Assembly: GCA_937997485.1 (NCBI GenBank)
Contig: CALKTH010000009.1
Span: 123,538 to 187,537 of the forward strand
Length of the DNA stretch: 64,000 nucleotides
Reading direction: 5' to 3'
From: an uncultured Acidimicrobiales bacterium
Lineage (GTDB): Bacteria > Actinomycetota > Acidimicrobiia > Acidimicrobiales > SZUA-35
Shown here: positions 54,688 through 64,000 of the stretch, in pieces
How the letters are laid out: each line of letters starts with the position of its first letter
Position numbering within the stretch: the first letter of the stretch is position 1
Notes under the pieces: model-generated
The model's database searches: none
What the model saw: only the letters and a program-made list of their open reading frames with translations
What the model was told of the DNA's origin: nothing
Program-made: the position numbers and the translations under genes

Positions 54688-55743
54688 TCAGCCGTTGGGC
54701 GCCACCAGGACCGTTCGGCCACGGAGCTCCGGTGCCGCTTCGACGACGGACGACTCTGCACGGGCCGCGAAGCTGGCCAGCGTGTCCTGGATCTGCTCGA
54801 GCCCAATCGGCTCGTCGTCGTACAAGCCGGACACTCTGAGTCGGTCTTCGGCCAGAAGCTCGAGCGCTCTGTGCACATCGGCGCTGGTGTAGCCGAGCGA
54901 GGCTCGCACCGTGACTTCTCGCCGGACGAGATCAGCCGGCACAGCGGTCGGCGTTTGACCGGACACCCCAACGGCGACGACGGTGCCTCCCCGCCGACTC
55001 AGCTCAACGCCGCGGGCCAAGGCGCCCTCGGCGCCCACACAGTCGAAGACGACATCTGCGCCGAGTCCGTGGCCCTGCTGGTCCAACCAGCGGCCAACGT
55101 CTTCTCCCGGAGCGAACGCCGCATCGCTGCCGAGATCGCACGCCAACTCCCGGCGCTGCGACGAGGGATCGACAGCGAGCACTCGACTTGCCCCGCCGAT
55201 ACGGGCAAGCTCGGCCACGATCAGTCCGATCGTGCCCGCTCCGATGACAACAACAATGTCGCCCAACCGGATTCCGCTCCGATCCACGGCGTGAGCCGCA
55301 ACTGACGCAGGTTCGGCCAAGGCCGCATCCTGATCGTCGACGCCTTCGGGGATCCGGTGAACTCGACGGGCATCAACTCGAATGACTTCGGCGAACGCAC
55401 CGTGGGGCGAAGCCAGTGCATCCGTTCCGATGATCATCTCCAAGACGAGATCGCAGTTCTCGGCGAATCCGACGCGGCAGTGCTTGCAGCGACCGCACGG
55501 GGGTGGGGCGGCACCAACCACTCGCTCACCCTCGAAGTGGCCTTCCACCCCTTCGCCCACCTCAATCACGCGGCCGGACCACGCATGCCCGAACCAGGCC
55601 GGGGCCGGCAGCTCGCCCGACTCCCAAGCGAGCAGATCGGATCCGCCGATAGCACAGCGCTCGATTCGCACGAGCAAGCTTCCGGGTCGAGACGCCGGAA
55701 CGCCGACGTCCGACACGTCGACGTGGTGGACTCCTTGAAGCAT
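54688..55743 (-). CDS. Zinc-type alcohol dehydrogenase (MDR family)
   Basis: 351 aa from the ATG at 55743 (a GTG four codons upstream is possible). The structural-zinc lobe with four Cys is clear (CGRCKHCRVGFAENC near residues 87-101). The coenzyme loop GAGTIGLIVAEL is near 170. The usual GHE catalytic-zinc motif reads GHAWSG near 57, with Ala in place of Glu; the first ligand Cys (ERCAIGGSD) is present. NAD(P) specificity and substrate are not clear; threonine or polyol dehydrogenase-like. It is convergent with otsA. Confidence 0.83.
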   Translation of the reverse strand: MLQGVHHVDVSDVGVPASRPGSLLVRIERCAIGGSDLLAWESGELPAPAWFGHAWSGRVIEVGEGVEGHFEGERVVGAAPPPCGRCKHCRVGFAENCDLVLEMIIGTDALASPHGAFAEVIRVDARRVHRIPEGVDDQDAALAEPASVAAHAVDRSGIRLGDIVVVIGAGTIGLIVAELARIGGASRVLAVDPSSQRRELACDLGSDAAFAPGEDVGRWLDQQGHGLGADVVFDCVGAEGALARGVELSRRGGTVVAVGVSGQTPTAVPADLVRREVTVRASLGYTSADVHRALELLAEDRLRVSGLYDDEPIGLEQIQDTLASFAARAESSVVEAAPELRGRTVLVAPNG

Positions 55744-55791
55744 TGCGACGCGCACGCAGCGAGCGTAGTCCCCAGGCGCTAGAACCTTCCG

Positions 55792-56280
55792 GTGACCGAA
55801 CCCCGACTCCGCCCCGCCGTGCGCGGCTTGATGATCGATCCTTCCGACCGAGTCCTCATGGTGAAGCTTGCGTGGCCCGGCTGGACCGGCTGGGTCCTGC
55901 CGGGAGGCGGGATCGAGGAGGGTGAGTCCACGCATGAGGCGCTCCGTCGGGAGATCGACGAAGAGACCGGCGTCCGGGATGCCTTCATCGGCCCGCCGGT
56001 GCTCCGACGCCGGCAAGAGATCCAAGGGATGATGGAGGGCTGGGATGGCCAGGACGAGCTCGTCTTCCTCGTCCCCTGCCGCTCAGCGGAGCTCGCCCCA
56101 GCCATGACCGAGGAGGAACTTCGAGCCGAGCATGTCGTCGACCACCACTGGTGGACGCTCGACGAACTCCGCGCCACCTCCGAGATCGTCCGACCGGAAG
56201 GACTGGTGGCACTCGTCGAGCGCACGCTCGAGTTCGGGGCGCCGGATGAGGTCCCTGTGTTGCAGGTCAAGACCAACTGA
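55792..56280 (+). CDS. Nudix hydrolase
   Basis: 162 aa from a GTG at 55792. The Nudix box is complete: GGGIEEGE, then HEALRREIDEETG near residues 46-61 (pattern GX5EX7REUXEEXGU), which binds the divalent metal for pyrophosphate cleavage. GWVLPGG precedes it. A Trp-rich segment (HHWWTLDEL) follows near 115. Likely a nucleotide-diphosphate or related substrate, unknown. It starts 48 bp from the divergent alcohol dehydrogenase gene. Confidence 0.9.
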   Translation: MTEPRLRPAVRGLMIDPSDRVLMVKLAWPGWTGWVLPGGGIEEGESTHEALRREIDEETGVRDAFIGPPVLRRRQEIQGMMEGWDGQDELVFLVPCRSAELAPAMTEEELRAEHVVDHHWWTLDELRATSEIVRPEGLVALVERTLEFGAPDEVPVLQVKTN

Positions 56281-56301
56281 CCACCCTGGTGCGAACCACG
56301 T

Positions 56302-57609
56302 TCAGTACAGCTGGCTGAGGACCTGAAAGAAGTCGGGGAACGTCTTGGCCACGCAGCCCGGATCATCGATCACGATGCCAGGGTGCACCAGGCCGAGCAG
56401 TGCGAAGCTCATCGCCATTCGGTGGTCGTCATAGGTTGCCACCACACCGGGAGTGGGGACACCGGACTGGATCGTGAAGCCATCATCGTGCTCAGAGGCA
56501 GCAATGCCGAGCCCCGTCAGCTGCTCGACCACCGCTCGAATGCGATCGGTCTCCTTCTTGCGGATGAAGCCAATGCCCGTCACGTTCGTTGGGCCGTCCG
56601 CAAAGGGCGCGACGACTGCGAGCGTCTGCGCCGTATCGGAGATGTCTGACATGTCGACGTCCACACCACGCAGCGTGCCGGTCCCAATGACTTCGGTGTG
56701 GTCTCGTCCTCGCTCGACCTTGGCGCCCATCTGCTCGAGCACATCAACAAAGCGCAGATCGCCCTGCCGGGTGTTCTGTCCCAGGCCTTCGACTCGCACT
56801 CGGCCCCCCGTGATGGCTGCAGCGGCGAAGAAGTAGGACGCGGCGGAGGCATCAGGTTCGAGGTCGAGGTCGGCCGCCCGGTATCCGGTGGCAGGCACCT
56901 CGAACGTCTCATACGCATCGTTCGCCACGCCGACGCCGAAGCTCTCCATCGTGTCGAGCGTCAAGTCGATGTAGGGCTTGGAAACCAGCTCGTCCTCGAT
57001 ACGAATCGTCATTGGGCCGCGGCCAGCCGGAGCGCTGAGAAGGAGGCCGGACAGGAACTGGCTGGAGACTGACCCCGGCACGGTCACCTCACCCCCGTGG
57101 AGTCCGTGCCCTTCGGTGGCGTGCACGGTGAGGGGCAGCCGGTCCCCCTCGATGCGAGCGCCCGCGGTCTGCAGCGCATCAATCAGGTCGCCGAAGGGGC
57201 GCGCTCGCATCTGCTCGTGGCCGTCGAGGATGTAGCGCCCGCTCCCCAACGTCAGCATCGGAAGAACGAAACGACTCGTGGTGCCGCTCTTGCGAGCATC
57301 GAGCGGCATTCCGGTCGCAGCGGGAAGCCGACCGGCGCATCCCTGTACGGCAACGGTCGCCGCCGCCGCATCGATGTCGAGCTGAAGCCCGAGCGAGCGG
57401 AGAACACCGAGCATCGCCTCCGTGTCGTCGGCGAAGAGCACGCCGCTCAGCTCGGAGCGCCCATCGGCAAGCGCAGCGCACACGAGGGCGCGGTTGGTGT
57501 GACTCTTCGAACCGGGCACTCGCACCACCGCATCGACAGGACGGCGCAACGGTTCGATCGGGAGCTGGACGGCGGGCACCGGACCAGTATGGGCGGCGAA
57601 ACGGGTCAA
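56302..57609 (-). CDS. aroA: 3-phosphoshikimate 1-carboxyvinyltransferase (EPSP synthase)
   Basis: 435 aa; joins shikimate-3-phosphate and PEP in aromatic amino-acid synthesis. Active-site lysine motif VPGSKSHTNRA near residue 31, GNSGTTSR-equivalent DARKSGTTSRF near 104, the SSQFLSGLL motif near 181 and the C-terminal TYDDHRMAMSFAL near 398. The start is a TTG at 57609 whose bases overlap the upstream stop (TTGA), echoing the ATGA overlaps seen elsewhere; a GTG 30 bp inside is the alternative. Confidence 0.94.
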   Translation of the reverse strand: MTRFAAHTGPVPAVQLPIEPLRRPVDAVVRVPGSKSHTNRALVCAALADGRSELSGVLFADDTEAMLGVLRSLGLQLDIDAAAATVAVQGCAGRLPAATGMPLDARKSGTTSRFVLPMLTLGSGRYILDGHEQMRARPFGDLIDALQTAGARIEGDRLPLTVHATEGHGLHGGEVTVPGSVSSQFLSGLLLSAPAGRGPMTIRIEDELVSKPYIDLTLDTMESFGVGVANDAYETFEVPATGYRAADLDLEPDASAASYFFAAAAITGGRVRVEGLGQNTRQGDLRFVDVLEQMGAKVERGRDHTEVIGTGTLRGVDVDMSDISDTAQTLAVVAPFADGPTNVTGIGFIRKKETDRIRAVVEQLTGLGIAASEHDDGFTIQSGVPTPGVVATYDDHRMAMSFALLGLVHPGIVIDDPGCVAKTFPDFFQVLSQLY

Positions 57610-57812
57610 GCGTCGTTGCTTTTCACGGCCTCGGCGAGCAGCACTCTGGCCTCTGCTCCCCTCCCGAATCGGACGATGATCCGATGGTGGTCTGGGCTCA
57701 GTTGTTGCAGGTCGGCTCGAATGTCGTTGGCTCTGAGCAGGCGCATCGACGCCATGGCCTCGGCCCGATCCGCTGTGATGTCGATGAAGTCGAAGGAGAT
57801 CGGCCCCACCAC
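57606..57812 (-). CDS. Small uncharacterised protein
   Basis: About 68 aa from a GTG at 57812 with GGGGG upstream; a second GTG is one codon inside and a longer reading to 57875 adds an Arg/Ser-rich shadow. Contains FDFIDITADRAEAMASMRLL and a C-terminal IVRFGRGAEARVLLAEAV strand-helix. No family recognised. It lies between the VOC gene (13 bp) and aroA (TTGA overlap), so it is probably expressed with them. Confidence 0.5.
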   Translation of the reverse strand: MVGPISFDFIDITADRAEAMASMRLLRANDIRADLQQLSPDHHRIIVRFGRGAEARVLLAEAVKSNDA

Positions 57813-57825
57813 TACCCCCGGTCCA

Positions 57826-58569
57826 TCAACAGAGCGTGACCGTCGTGCCGACCAACGTGAGCGATTCGCCGACACGATCTCGATCGGTCGCCTTCAGCTC
57901 GAGACCCGCTACTCCCTGCTGGGCTGCGTCGCTCTCAACCACGAACCGAAGGGTGGCGTCGTCCAGCTCGATCGTGTCATCGGCCGTTGGCGACCGGTCG
58001 AGCAAGGCACCCCACCGAGCGGCCGTCGACGATGGGTCATCAACAGCGATGGTCACACCGACCATGTCGCTCACGACGCCGGTCTGCACGTGGTCCCGCC
58101 ATGAGGGACCAGCCCACGCCCACTCGCTGGCGGTCTGCGACTCGTCAACGGAGAGAATCGCACCTCCCACGTCTCTGGGATGGAAGTGCAACCCTCGGAT
58201 GGCGGTCCCGTCAGCCTCGGACCCTCCTGGGGCCTCGAACACAATGCGGATGTCCTGCGATCGGTCCCGGACCCCCGCCAAGTCATCGGTTTGCAGGATC
58301 ACCATGTAGCCACCATCGCCATTGGGTTGGCCCGGCCGACGATGACGATCGAGGTAGCGGCCGCCGGTGGTCTCGAGCGGATCGCAGTCAGGGAGTGGCG
58401 ACACGATTTCGAGGAATCGATCGCCAACGGGGAACAGGGCGTTGTACAAGCCGAACGTCGCGACGCCCGGATCTCGGAAGCACCGCTCCAGGCCCAGCCC
58501 ATCGACGACCTGCGCTTCCGCCGATGAAAGATCGGCGGCAACCCAGGCAACTTGGCGAAGTCTCAACAT
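57826..58569 (-). CDS. VOC-family (glyoxalase-like domain) protein
   Basis: 247 aa. It starts LRQVAWVAADLSSAEAQVVD (residues about 4-23), has YNALFPVGDRFLEIVSPL near 42-59 and a His-containing GLHFHPRDVGGAILSVDE near 125-142, followed by a second half GVTIAVDDPSSTAARWGALL near 170-189. This fits two VOC modules of the glyoxalase-like subfamily. Function unknown. First gene of the VOC, small protein, aroA run. Confidence 0.78.
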   Translation of the reverse strand: MLRLRQVAWVAADLSSAEAQVVDGLGLERCFRDPGVATFGLYNALFPVGDRFLEIVSPLPDCDPLETTGGRYLDRHRRPGQPNGDGGYMVILQTDDLAGVRDRSQDIRIVFEAPGGSEADGTAIRGLHFHPRDVGGAILSVDESQTASEWAWAGPSWRDHVQTGVVSDMVGVTIAVDDPSSTAARWGALLDRSPTADDTIELDDATLRFVVESDAAQQGVAGLELKATDRDRVGESLTLVGTTVTLC

Positions 58570-58894
58570 GATCCGACCCTAGATCGCTCACCGGCCTGCA
58601 GGAAAACAAGAAACGCCCCGTCCGGTCTGCCCAAGGGCAGGGACGGGGCGTTGCCAGTCAAGCAACCGTTGCCGTCTCGTGGTGCACAAACCTGGGAGCG
58701 TTCGTCATCACATCCGGAGTGCCGGAGGTAAATCAGAGAGTCTCAGCCGGTTCGTCAGGACGGGCGCTTGCATGGCTGATGTCGTTCACTCAAGCGGCTG
58801 CGGCCCGCCCGGTCAATGGATCAACAGCGATCAGAATATCGATGCTGCATGCCATCGGCCGGGCAGATCGGCGAGGCCTCTACGAGCCGATCAG
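58570..58894. other. Intergenic region between ABC ATPase and VOC genes
   Basis: 325 bp without a supported gene. It holds the strong terminator at 58600-58652. The remaining 240 bp show no clear ORF with a ribosome-binding site, RNA gene or repeat; the longer frames crossing it are antisense to the ATPase gene. Confidence 0.6.
58600..58652 (-). terminator. Intrinsic terminator of the sugar-ABC ATPase gene
   Basis: On the minus strand, 12-bp perfect arms (58652-58641 and 58623-58612, AACGCCCCGTCC/GGACGGGGCGTT) enclose a second stem CTGCCC/GGGCAG, and are followed by a T-rich tail (TTCTTGTTTTCC). This is the clearest Rho-independent terminator in the window. Confidence 0.85.
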
Positions 58895-60082
<1,188 letters not shown>

Positions 60083-60359
60083 CTTGTTTCTCCCCTTGGT
60101 CGTGGCCCCTTCGGCCAAACGTTCGCCGATCGATACTTCCGAACGATGCTTCCGAACGGTTGGGCGGCAACAGCTTCCAGCGTGGCGGCAACGGCGCACC
60201 CGATCGGTCCGACGTACAGTAGCAGCGCGGCACGTGTGTGCCCGATACCACAGGCCAAATCGAACAACATTGCTCGGAAACGAACAGCTACGGCCAGTTA
60301 TCGATCACAGTCAAACAAACACTACCGTTTCAGATGAGAACACGAGGGAGTCCTTCATC
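60083..60359. promoter_or_regulatory. Divergent promoter region with direct repeat
   Basis: 277 bp separate the ATPase gene (minus) from the AIM24 gene (plus). A direct repeat CTTCCGAACG occurs at 60136-60145 and 60149-60158, one helical turn plus 3 bp apart, and could be an operator. No gene is seen. Confidence 0.35.
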
Positions 60360-61142
60360 ATGCAAAGCCACGAAGTCGACTATCAGATCTACGGCGATGA
60401 CCTGCAGTTCGTCGAAGTCGAACTCGACCCCAGCGAGACGGTGATCGCCGAGGCGGGCACGATGATGTACGTCGAACAGGACGTGAACTTCGAGTCGAAA
60501 ATGGGCGACGGCGCCACGCCCGACGAAGGGTTCTGGGGCAAGGCAAAGCAGGTGGGCAAACGCGCTGTGACCGGTGAATCCCTTTTCCTCACCCACTTCA
60601 CGAATCTCGGCATGCAAAAGCGTAGGGTGGCCTTCGCAGCGCCCTATCCGGGCAAGATCGTGCCGATCGACCTGGCCCAGGCTGGCGGCCGTCTGATTTG
60701 CCAGAAAGACGCGTTCCTGTGCGCGGCCATGGGCACAAAGGTCGGCATCGCGTTCAACAAGAAGCTGGGCGCCGGCCTCTTCGGCGGCGAGGGTTTCATC
60801 CTCCAGGACCTCCAAGGCGACGGCAATGTCTTCATGCACGCCGGGGGCACGGTCATTCCGAAGTACCTCGACAACGAAACCCTCCGAGTCGACACCGGCT
60901 GCATCGTCGCCTTCCAACCATCGATCAGCTACGACATCCAGCGAGCAGGCAACCTCAAGTCGATGGTGTTCGGCGGCGAGGGCCTCTTCCTGGCCACGCT
61001 TCACGGAACCGGCTGGGTCTGGCTGCAGTCACTGCCCTTCAGCAGGCTGTCCGATCGCGTACTCTCGAACATCTCTGGCACCAAGAGCGACGGTGAGGGC
61101 TCGGTCCTCGGCGGGCTCTCCACACTCTTCGAAGGAAACTGA
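60360..61142 (+). CDS. AIM24 / TIGR00266 family protein
   Basis: 260-aa beta-rich protein. Landmarks are [18 protein letters not shown] (here [14 protein letters not shown] near residues 25-38), [11 protein letters not shown] near 73-83, [14 protein letters not shown] near 92-105, and [17 protein letters not shown] near 179-195. The family is widespread but has no settled biochemical role. The ATG at 60360 has GGGAG 9 nt upstream. Followed 2 bp later by a zinc-ribbon protein gene, probably an operon. Confidence 0.88.
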   Translation: MQSHEVDYQIYGDDLQFVEVELDPSETVIAEAGTMMYVEQDVNFESKMGDGATPDEGFWGKAKQVGKRAVTGESLFLTHFTNLGMQKRRVAFAAPYPGKIVPIDLAQAGGRLICQKDAFLCAAMGTKVGIAFNKKLGAGLFGGEGFILQDLQGDGNVFMHAGGTVIPKYLDNETLRVDTGCIVAFQPSISYDIQRAGNLKSMVFGGEGLFLATLHGTGWVWLQSLPFSRLSDRVLSNISGTKSDGEGSVLGGLSTLFEGN

Positions 61143-61144
61143 TC

Positions 61145-61378
61145 ATGGACGACATGTTGAGCGGCGGCATCACCTCGGTCGGCCAGCTTCCCGAGGACGA
61201 TCTCGAACTCACCTGCCCCCGTTGCCAGCAGGCCCGGACGGAACGCTTCTACGGCCCATGCGACACCTGCCGAGCTGAGCTACGAGCCACCCAGGTCGGA
61301 AGAGTGTCCGATGTCGAGGCGGCCGAGTACGAGCCGAAGATGAACGTCGTGCCGAACGCCATCGCCTCCAAGGAGTAA
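61145..61378 (+). CDS. Small zinc-ribbon protein
   Basis: 77 aa with two Cys pairs, CPRC near residue 24 and CDTC near 39, spaced as in a treble-clef or zinc ribbon. The N-terminal and C-terminal parts are hydrophilic. Starts 2 bp after the AIM24 stop, so it probably acts with that protein. No named family recognised. Confidence 0.72.
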   Translation: MDDMLSGGITSVGQLPEDDLELTCPRCQQARTERFYGPCDTCRAELRATQVGRVSDVEAAEYEPKMNVVPNAIASKE

Positions 61379-61418
61379 GGCGGCGCTCACTCAATGAATC
61401 TCCCGTTCTTGCCCTGGA

Positions 61419-61435
61419 CGGGGAGCAGCTCCCCG
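61419..61435 (+). terminator. Short hairpin after the AIM24 operon
   Basis: Perfect 7-bp stem CGGGGAG/CTCCCCG with a 3-nt loop, 40 bp after the zinc-ribbon stop. No U-tract. Possible terminator or leader stem of the next gene. Confidence 0.35.
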
Positions 61436-61473
61436 CATAGTGTGACGCAGGACACACACGGGAGACTGAGCTC

Positions 61474-62364
61474 ATGACCATCGCCTGGGACGTGATTGCC
61501 GTCTACGCCGCGCTTGCGGTCTGGACCGCGCTCCTCGTGTGGGGTCTTCGCAGGCAACGCATCACCCCGTTCCTCCTCTGGGGCATTGGCATCCTGCTGT
61601 TCCTCAACGTCCGCTACTTCATCGAGGGGCCGCCCGCAGCCATTGCGTTCTTCATTGGCATCTACGACGTTTTCGACAATCTCGGTCTTGGGCGAGACGA
61701 GGGAGCGCCGGCGTTGGCTGAGTGTGTCAACAACGCATGCACCGTCTGGGGCGATCGCTACGTGAACCACCCCTCGTGGGGCGTGGCGTTCCACGAACGC
61801 TTCGTGACCGGCACCGCGCTACGAACCAATCTGCTGTACGTCCACATCTTCTTCAACTCCGTAGCCTTCGTGCTGCTTCACCACCAGCTCCTGCGTCCAG
61901 CGACGGGGTCCGGTCGAAATCGCCACCGCTGGATCGGACGCACGGCCTTCGGAGCCGTCACGCTCGGGACCATCTGCGCCGTCGCCCTCGCCAGCGAGCA
62001 CGGGTCTGTCAGCGAATACGGAGGCCAGGCGGCGAAGTACGGCTTCTACTCGATGGCAGCGTTCGTCTATGTAACAGCGGTCATGGGCGTTGTCAGCATC
62101 CGCCGAGGCGACCACTCCGCGCACCGGACGTGGATGATTCGCTGGGCGGGGTCGATGTGGGGCTCGTTCTGGTTGTTTCGAGTCCTTCTCGTGTTCACCG
62201 GTCCGCTCCTCCGCGAGTACGAGACGGCCTCACTGCTGATTTCGATTTGGGCGTCAGCACCGCTCGGCATCGTGATCGCCGAATTCTTCCGTCGGCGGTC
62301 CGCCGCCCGCGCGCACAGCAAGGTGAACACCCTTCCCCTTCCCGAGCGGGCGCTTTCGATCTGA
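61474..62364 (+). CDS. DUF2306-like membrane protein
   Basis: 296 aa with about eight hydrophobic segments. The motifs HRWIGRTAFGAVTLGTICAV near residues 150-169, KYGFYSMAAFVYVTAVMGV near 190-208 and HSAHRTWMIRWAGSMW near 215-230 match the DUF2306 layout, where conserved His residues could bind heme or metal. The ATG at 61474 follows GGGAG. Convergent with the sigma factor gene. Function unknown. Confidence 0.75.
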   Translation: MTIAWDVIAVYAALAVWTALLVWGLRRQRITPFLLWGIGILLFLNVRYFIEGPPAAIAFFIGIYDVFDNLGLGRDEGAPALAECVNNACTVWGDRYVNHPSWGVAFHERFVTGTALRTNLLYVHIFFNSVAFVLLHHQLLRPATGSGRNRHRWIGRTAFGAVTLGTICAVALASEHGSVSEYGGQAAKYGFYSMAAFVYVTAVMGVVSIRRGDHSAHRTWMIRWAGSMWGSFWLFRVLLVFTGPLLREYETASLLISIWASAPLGIVIAEFFRRRSAARAHSKVNTLPLPERALSI

Positions 62365-62422
62365 GCGGCCCGTGCTCTTCCGGTCTTTGGCCAGATGAAC
62401 ACGCACGTTGACCGTATGCATC

Positions 62423-63754
62423 TCAGAGGCGACTGACCGCAGCTCGGCGCCGCTCGAGGTGCCGTCGTTCTGCGGGGTGACGGGCATGACGACGGGCCTC
62501 ATCGAAGGCAGCAAACGCAGCAGTCGCATCACCTGCTCGAAACAGCAGCTCTCCCCTTGTGGCGTGCAAGAGGTGGTAGTCGTCGAGCCCAGAGATCGCA
62601 TCAACCATGGCCAGGCCGACAACGGGGCCGTCCGCCATTGCCACGGCCACCGCACGATTCAATTCCGTGATCGGTGAGGGCGACACCGCTACCAATTGGC
62701 CGTAGAGACCGGCGATGGTCGGCCAATCTGTGTCCGCCGCCGTTCGAGCGTTCGCGTGATGGCCGGCGATGACCGCCTGGAGTTGGTACGGGCCGGGCTG
62801 AAATCGCTGCATCGCGGTTCGCAGCAGGTTGTTGGCTTCAGCAATGGCGTGTCGGTCCCACTTCGTCCGGTCTTGATCCTCCAGAAGAACGAGGTCACCC
62901 CGGCCGTCAAGCCGAGTGCCAAGCCGGGCCCACTGAAACAGTTGCAGGGCAAGGAGTCCCTCGACCTCGGCGTTGCCGTCCTGAGCCATCAGTGGATCAG
63001 GGACGGCGGCGTCGCTCTCGGCTGCCGCGGCCACGAGATGCCGCGTCACCCGCGTGAGACGAATGGCTTCTTCCGCCAGGTCGACCCGGACGGCAGCTCT
63101 TGATTCCGAGCTCGACAGATATCCCTCGTTGAAGATCAGGTACAAGACAGAACACAATGCTCCGAGCCGTGAGTTGATGGATTCGGGCATCGACATGGGG
63201 ATGTTCGCCATCTTGATCTTCTGCTTCGCTCGAACGATCCGCTGCGCCAGCGTGGCCTCGGGCACGAGTGATGCGGCAGCGATCTCAGCGGTGGTCAGGC
63301 CGCCGACCAGACGGAGCGTGAGCGCCACTTGTGCGTCGGGACCAATGGCCGGGTGACAGCACAGCAACATCAGTTGGAGTCGTTCGTCGGCCTCGGATGA
63401 GGCCAGAGAAGAATCATCGTCAATCATGTGCCGCCCTCCCGCATCGGACGCGACTCGTCGTTCCACGACGTCGCGTTGTGATCGCTCCAGCCGACGCTGT
63501 TCCGCTGCGTCCCGCCGGAGCCGGTCGATTGCTCGTCGTTTGGCCACCGTGTGCAACCAACCCGGCGGATTCTGTGGAATGCCTCGGTGCGGCCACTGCT
63601 CGGCGGCTTCGATCAGCGCATCTTGGACGGCATCGTCGGCGAGTTCGAGATCGCCGAAGCGACTGGCCAGAAGCGACAGGATTCGACCGCTGTCGTCTCT
63701 GGCCAGTCGTGTGAGCGCTGCCGCTACCGAGTCAGGCGTCGGGTCGGAAGGCAA
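62423..63754 (-). CDS. ECF-type RNA polymerase sigma factor, ECF42-like
   Basis: About 443 aa, much longer than simple ECF factors. Region 2 is DLELADDAVQDALIEAAEQW (residues about 36-55) and WLHTVAKRRAIDRLRRD near 67-83; region 4 is LTLRLVGGLTTAEIAAASLV near 146-165. A C-terminal ~230-residue helical extension of the kind found with ECF42 factors follows (LCSVLYLIFNEGY to AFAAFDEARRHA). The start is not certain: a TTG at 63754 overlaps the DGPF gene by 23 bp and gives a clean N-terminus, while further upstream the frame is a shadow. Confidence 0.85.
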   Translation of the reverse strand: MPSDPTPDSVAAALTRLARDDSGRILSLLASRFGDLELADDAVQDALIEAAEQWPHRGIPQNPPGWLHTVAKRRAIDRLRRDAAEQRRLERSQRDVVERRVASDAGGRHMIDDDSSLASSEADERLQLMLLCCHPAIGPDAQVALTLRLVGGLTTAEIAAASLVPEATLAQRIVRAKQKIKMANIPMSMPESINSRLGALCSVLYLIFNEGYLSSSESRAAVRVDLAEEAIRLTRVTRHLVAAAAESDAAVPDPLMAQDGNAEVEGLLALQLFQWARLGTRLDGRGDLVLLEDQDRTKWDRHAIAEANNLLRTAMQRFQPGPYQLQAVIAGHHANARTAADTDWPTIAGLYGQLVAVSPSPITELNRAVAVAMADGPVVGLAMVDAISGLDDYHLLHATRGELLFRAGDATAAFAAFDEARRHARHPAERRHLERRRAAVSRL

Positions 63755-64000
63755 TGGGTCGGATCTCGAGGGAGACTTCCGGGATCGGCATCCCAGAGGC
63801 GAGTTCGATGGCCTGATCGAGATCGTCTGCCTTGATGACGTAGAAGCCACCGATCTGTTCCTTGGTCTCGGCGAACGGACCGTCGGTCACGGCGGTGCTT
63901 CCATCCGCTTTCTTGTGAAGGACGGTGGCCGTGGCTGACGGAGCGAGGCTGGCGCCGGTGATGTAGTGGCCGCCGTCGATCAGCATCTGGTTGTAGGCCA
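63732..64000 (-). CDS. DGPF/YCII-family protein, 5' end beyond window
   Basis: C-terminal ~85-90 residues only; the frame is open to base 64000 and the family begins further upstream. It contains the diagnostic VTDGPFAETKEQIGGFYVI stretch (near the middle) and ends LEIRPIAF. DGPF proteins are encoded next to ECF42 sigma factors and are thought to modulate or report on them. The 3' end overlaps the predicted sigma-factor start. Confidence 0.85.
   Translation of the reverse strand, partial: AYNQMLIDGGHYITGASLAPSATATVLHKKADGSTAVTDGPFAETKEQIGGFYVIKADDLDQAIELASGMPIPEVSLEIRPIAFRPDA

Overview
The window is high-GC, gene-dense DNA that reads as a chromosomal segment of an actinobacterium. The closest fit by gene content is probably the Acidimicrobiia (Ilumatobacter-like), but this is inference and no rRNA marker is present. 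Supporting signs are two F420-type luciferase-family oxidoreductases, two class-I P450s, a nickel superoxide dismutase with its maturation protease, a mycobacterial-type cystathionine beta-synthase, many GTG/TTG starts and widespread 4-bp ATGA gene overlaps. No tRNA, rRNA, CRISPR array or prophage was found.

Layout. Bases 1-8.2 kb hold the end of a SNF2 helicase gene coupled to a SWIM zinc-finger gene, a P450, a PadR regulator, an LPxTG-tailed surface protein and class I fumarase. Bases 8.2-16.9 kb hold a lipoprotein, a DUF389 membrane protein, an acyl-CoA synthetase diverging from a thioredoxin-like/NHL protein, two LLM oxidoreductases and a second P450. Bases 17-22.5 kb hold a trehalose-phosphatase/GH15 fusion, an ABC-F protein and sodX/sodN. 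Bases 22.6-27.3 kb are a phenylacetate module: paaI and marR, then paaK-paaA-paaD-paaB-paaC, each overlapping the next by 4 bp. paaE is absent. Bases 27.7-33.3 kb are a general amino-acid ABC transporter (aapJQMP) with unusually large permeases.

Bases 33.4-36.05 kb are the accessory part. An AbiEi/DUF559-type gene lies between inverted ~80-90 bp repeats. The right-hand repeat is split by an intact IS481-family element that left a 16-bp duplication. If the element is removed, the broken repeat matches the left one without gaps (69 of 80 positions by hand count). This cassette is the best candidate here for an undescribed mobile unit.

Bases 36-44 kb are a branched-chain-amino-acid-type ABC transporter (livGFKMH) whose first gene is a long-chain acyl-CoA synthetase. 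Bases 44-50.4 kb hold a 2-hydroxyacid dehydrogenase, an overlapping cystathionine lyase/CBS pair (reverse transsulfuration) and a large RND-like membrane protein. Bases 50.5-58.6 kb hold DUF937 and CopD-like proteins, a thiolase-like protein, otsA, a zinc alcohol dehydrogenase, a Nudix hydrolase, aroA and VOC proteins. Bases 58.6-64 kb hold an orphan sugar-ABC ATPase with a clear terminator, an AIM24/zinc-ribbon pair, a DUF2306 membrane protein and an ECF42-like sigma factor overlapping a DGPF/YCII protein cut by the window edge.

Together the genes suggest an aerobic heterotroph that takes up amino acids and organic acids, activates them as CoA thioesters, degrades phenylacetate, makes and perhaps recycles trehalose, and handles superoxide with nickel.
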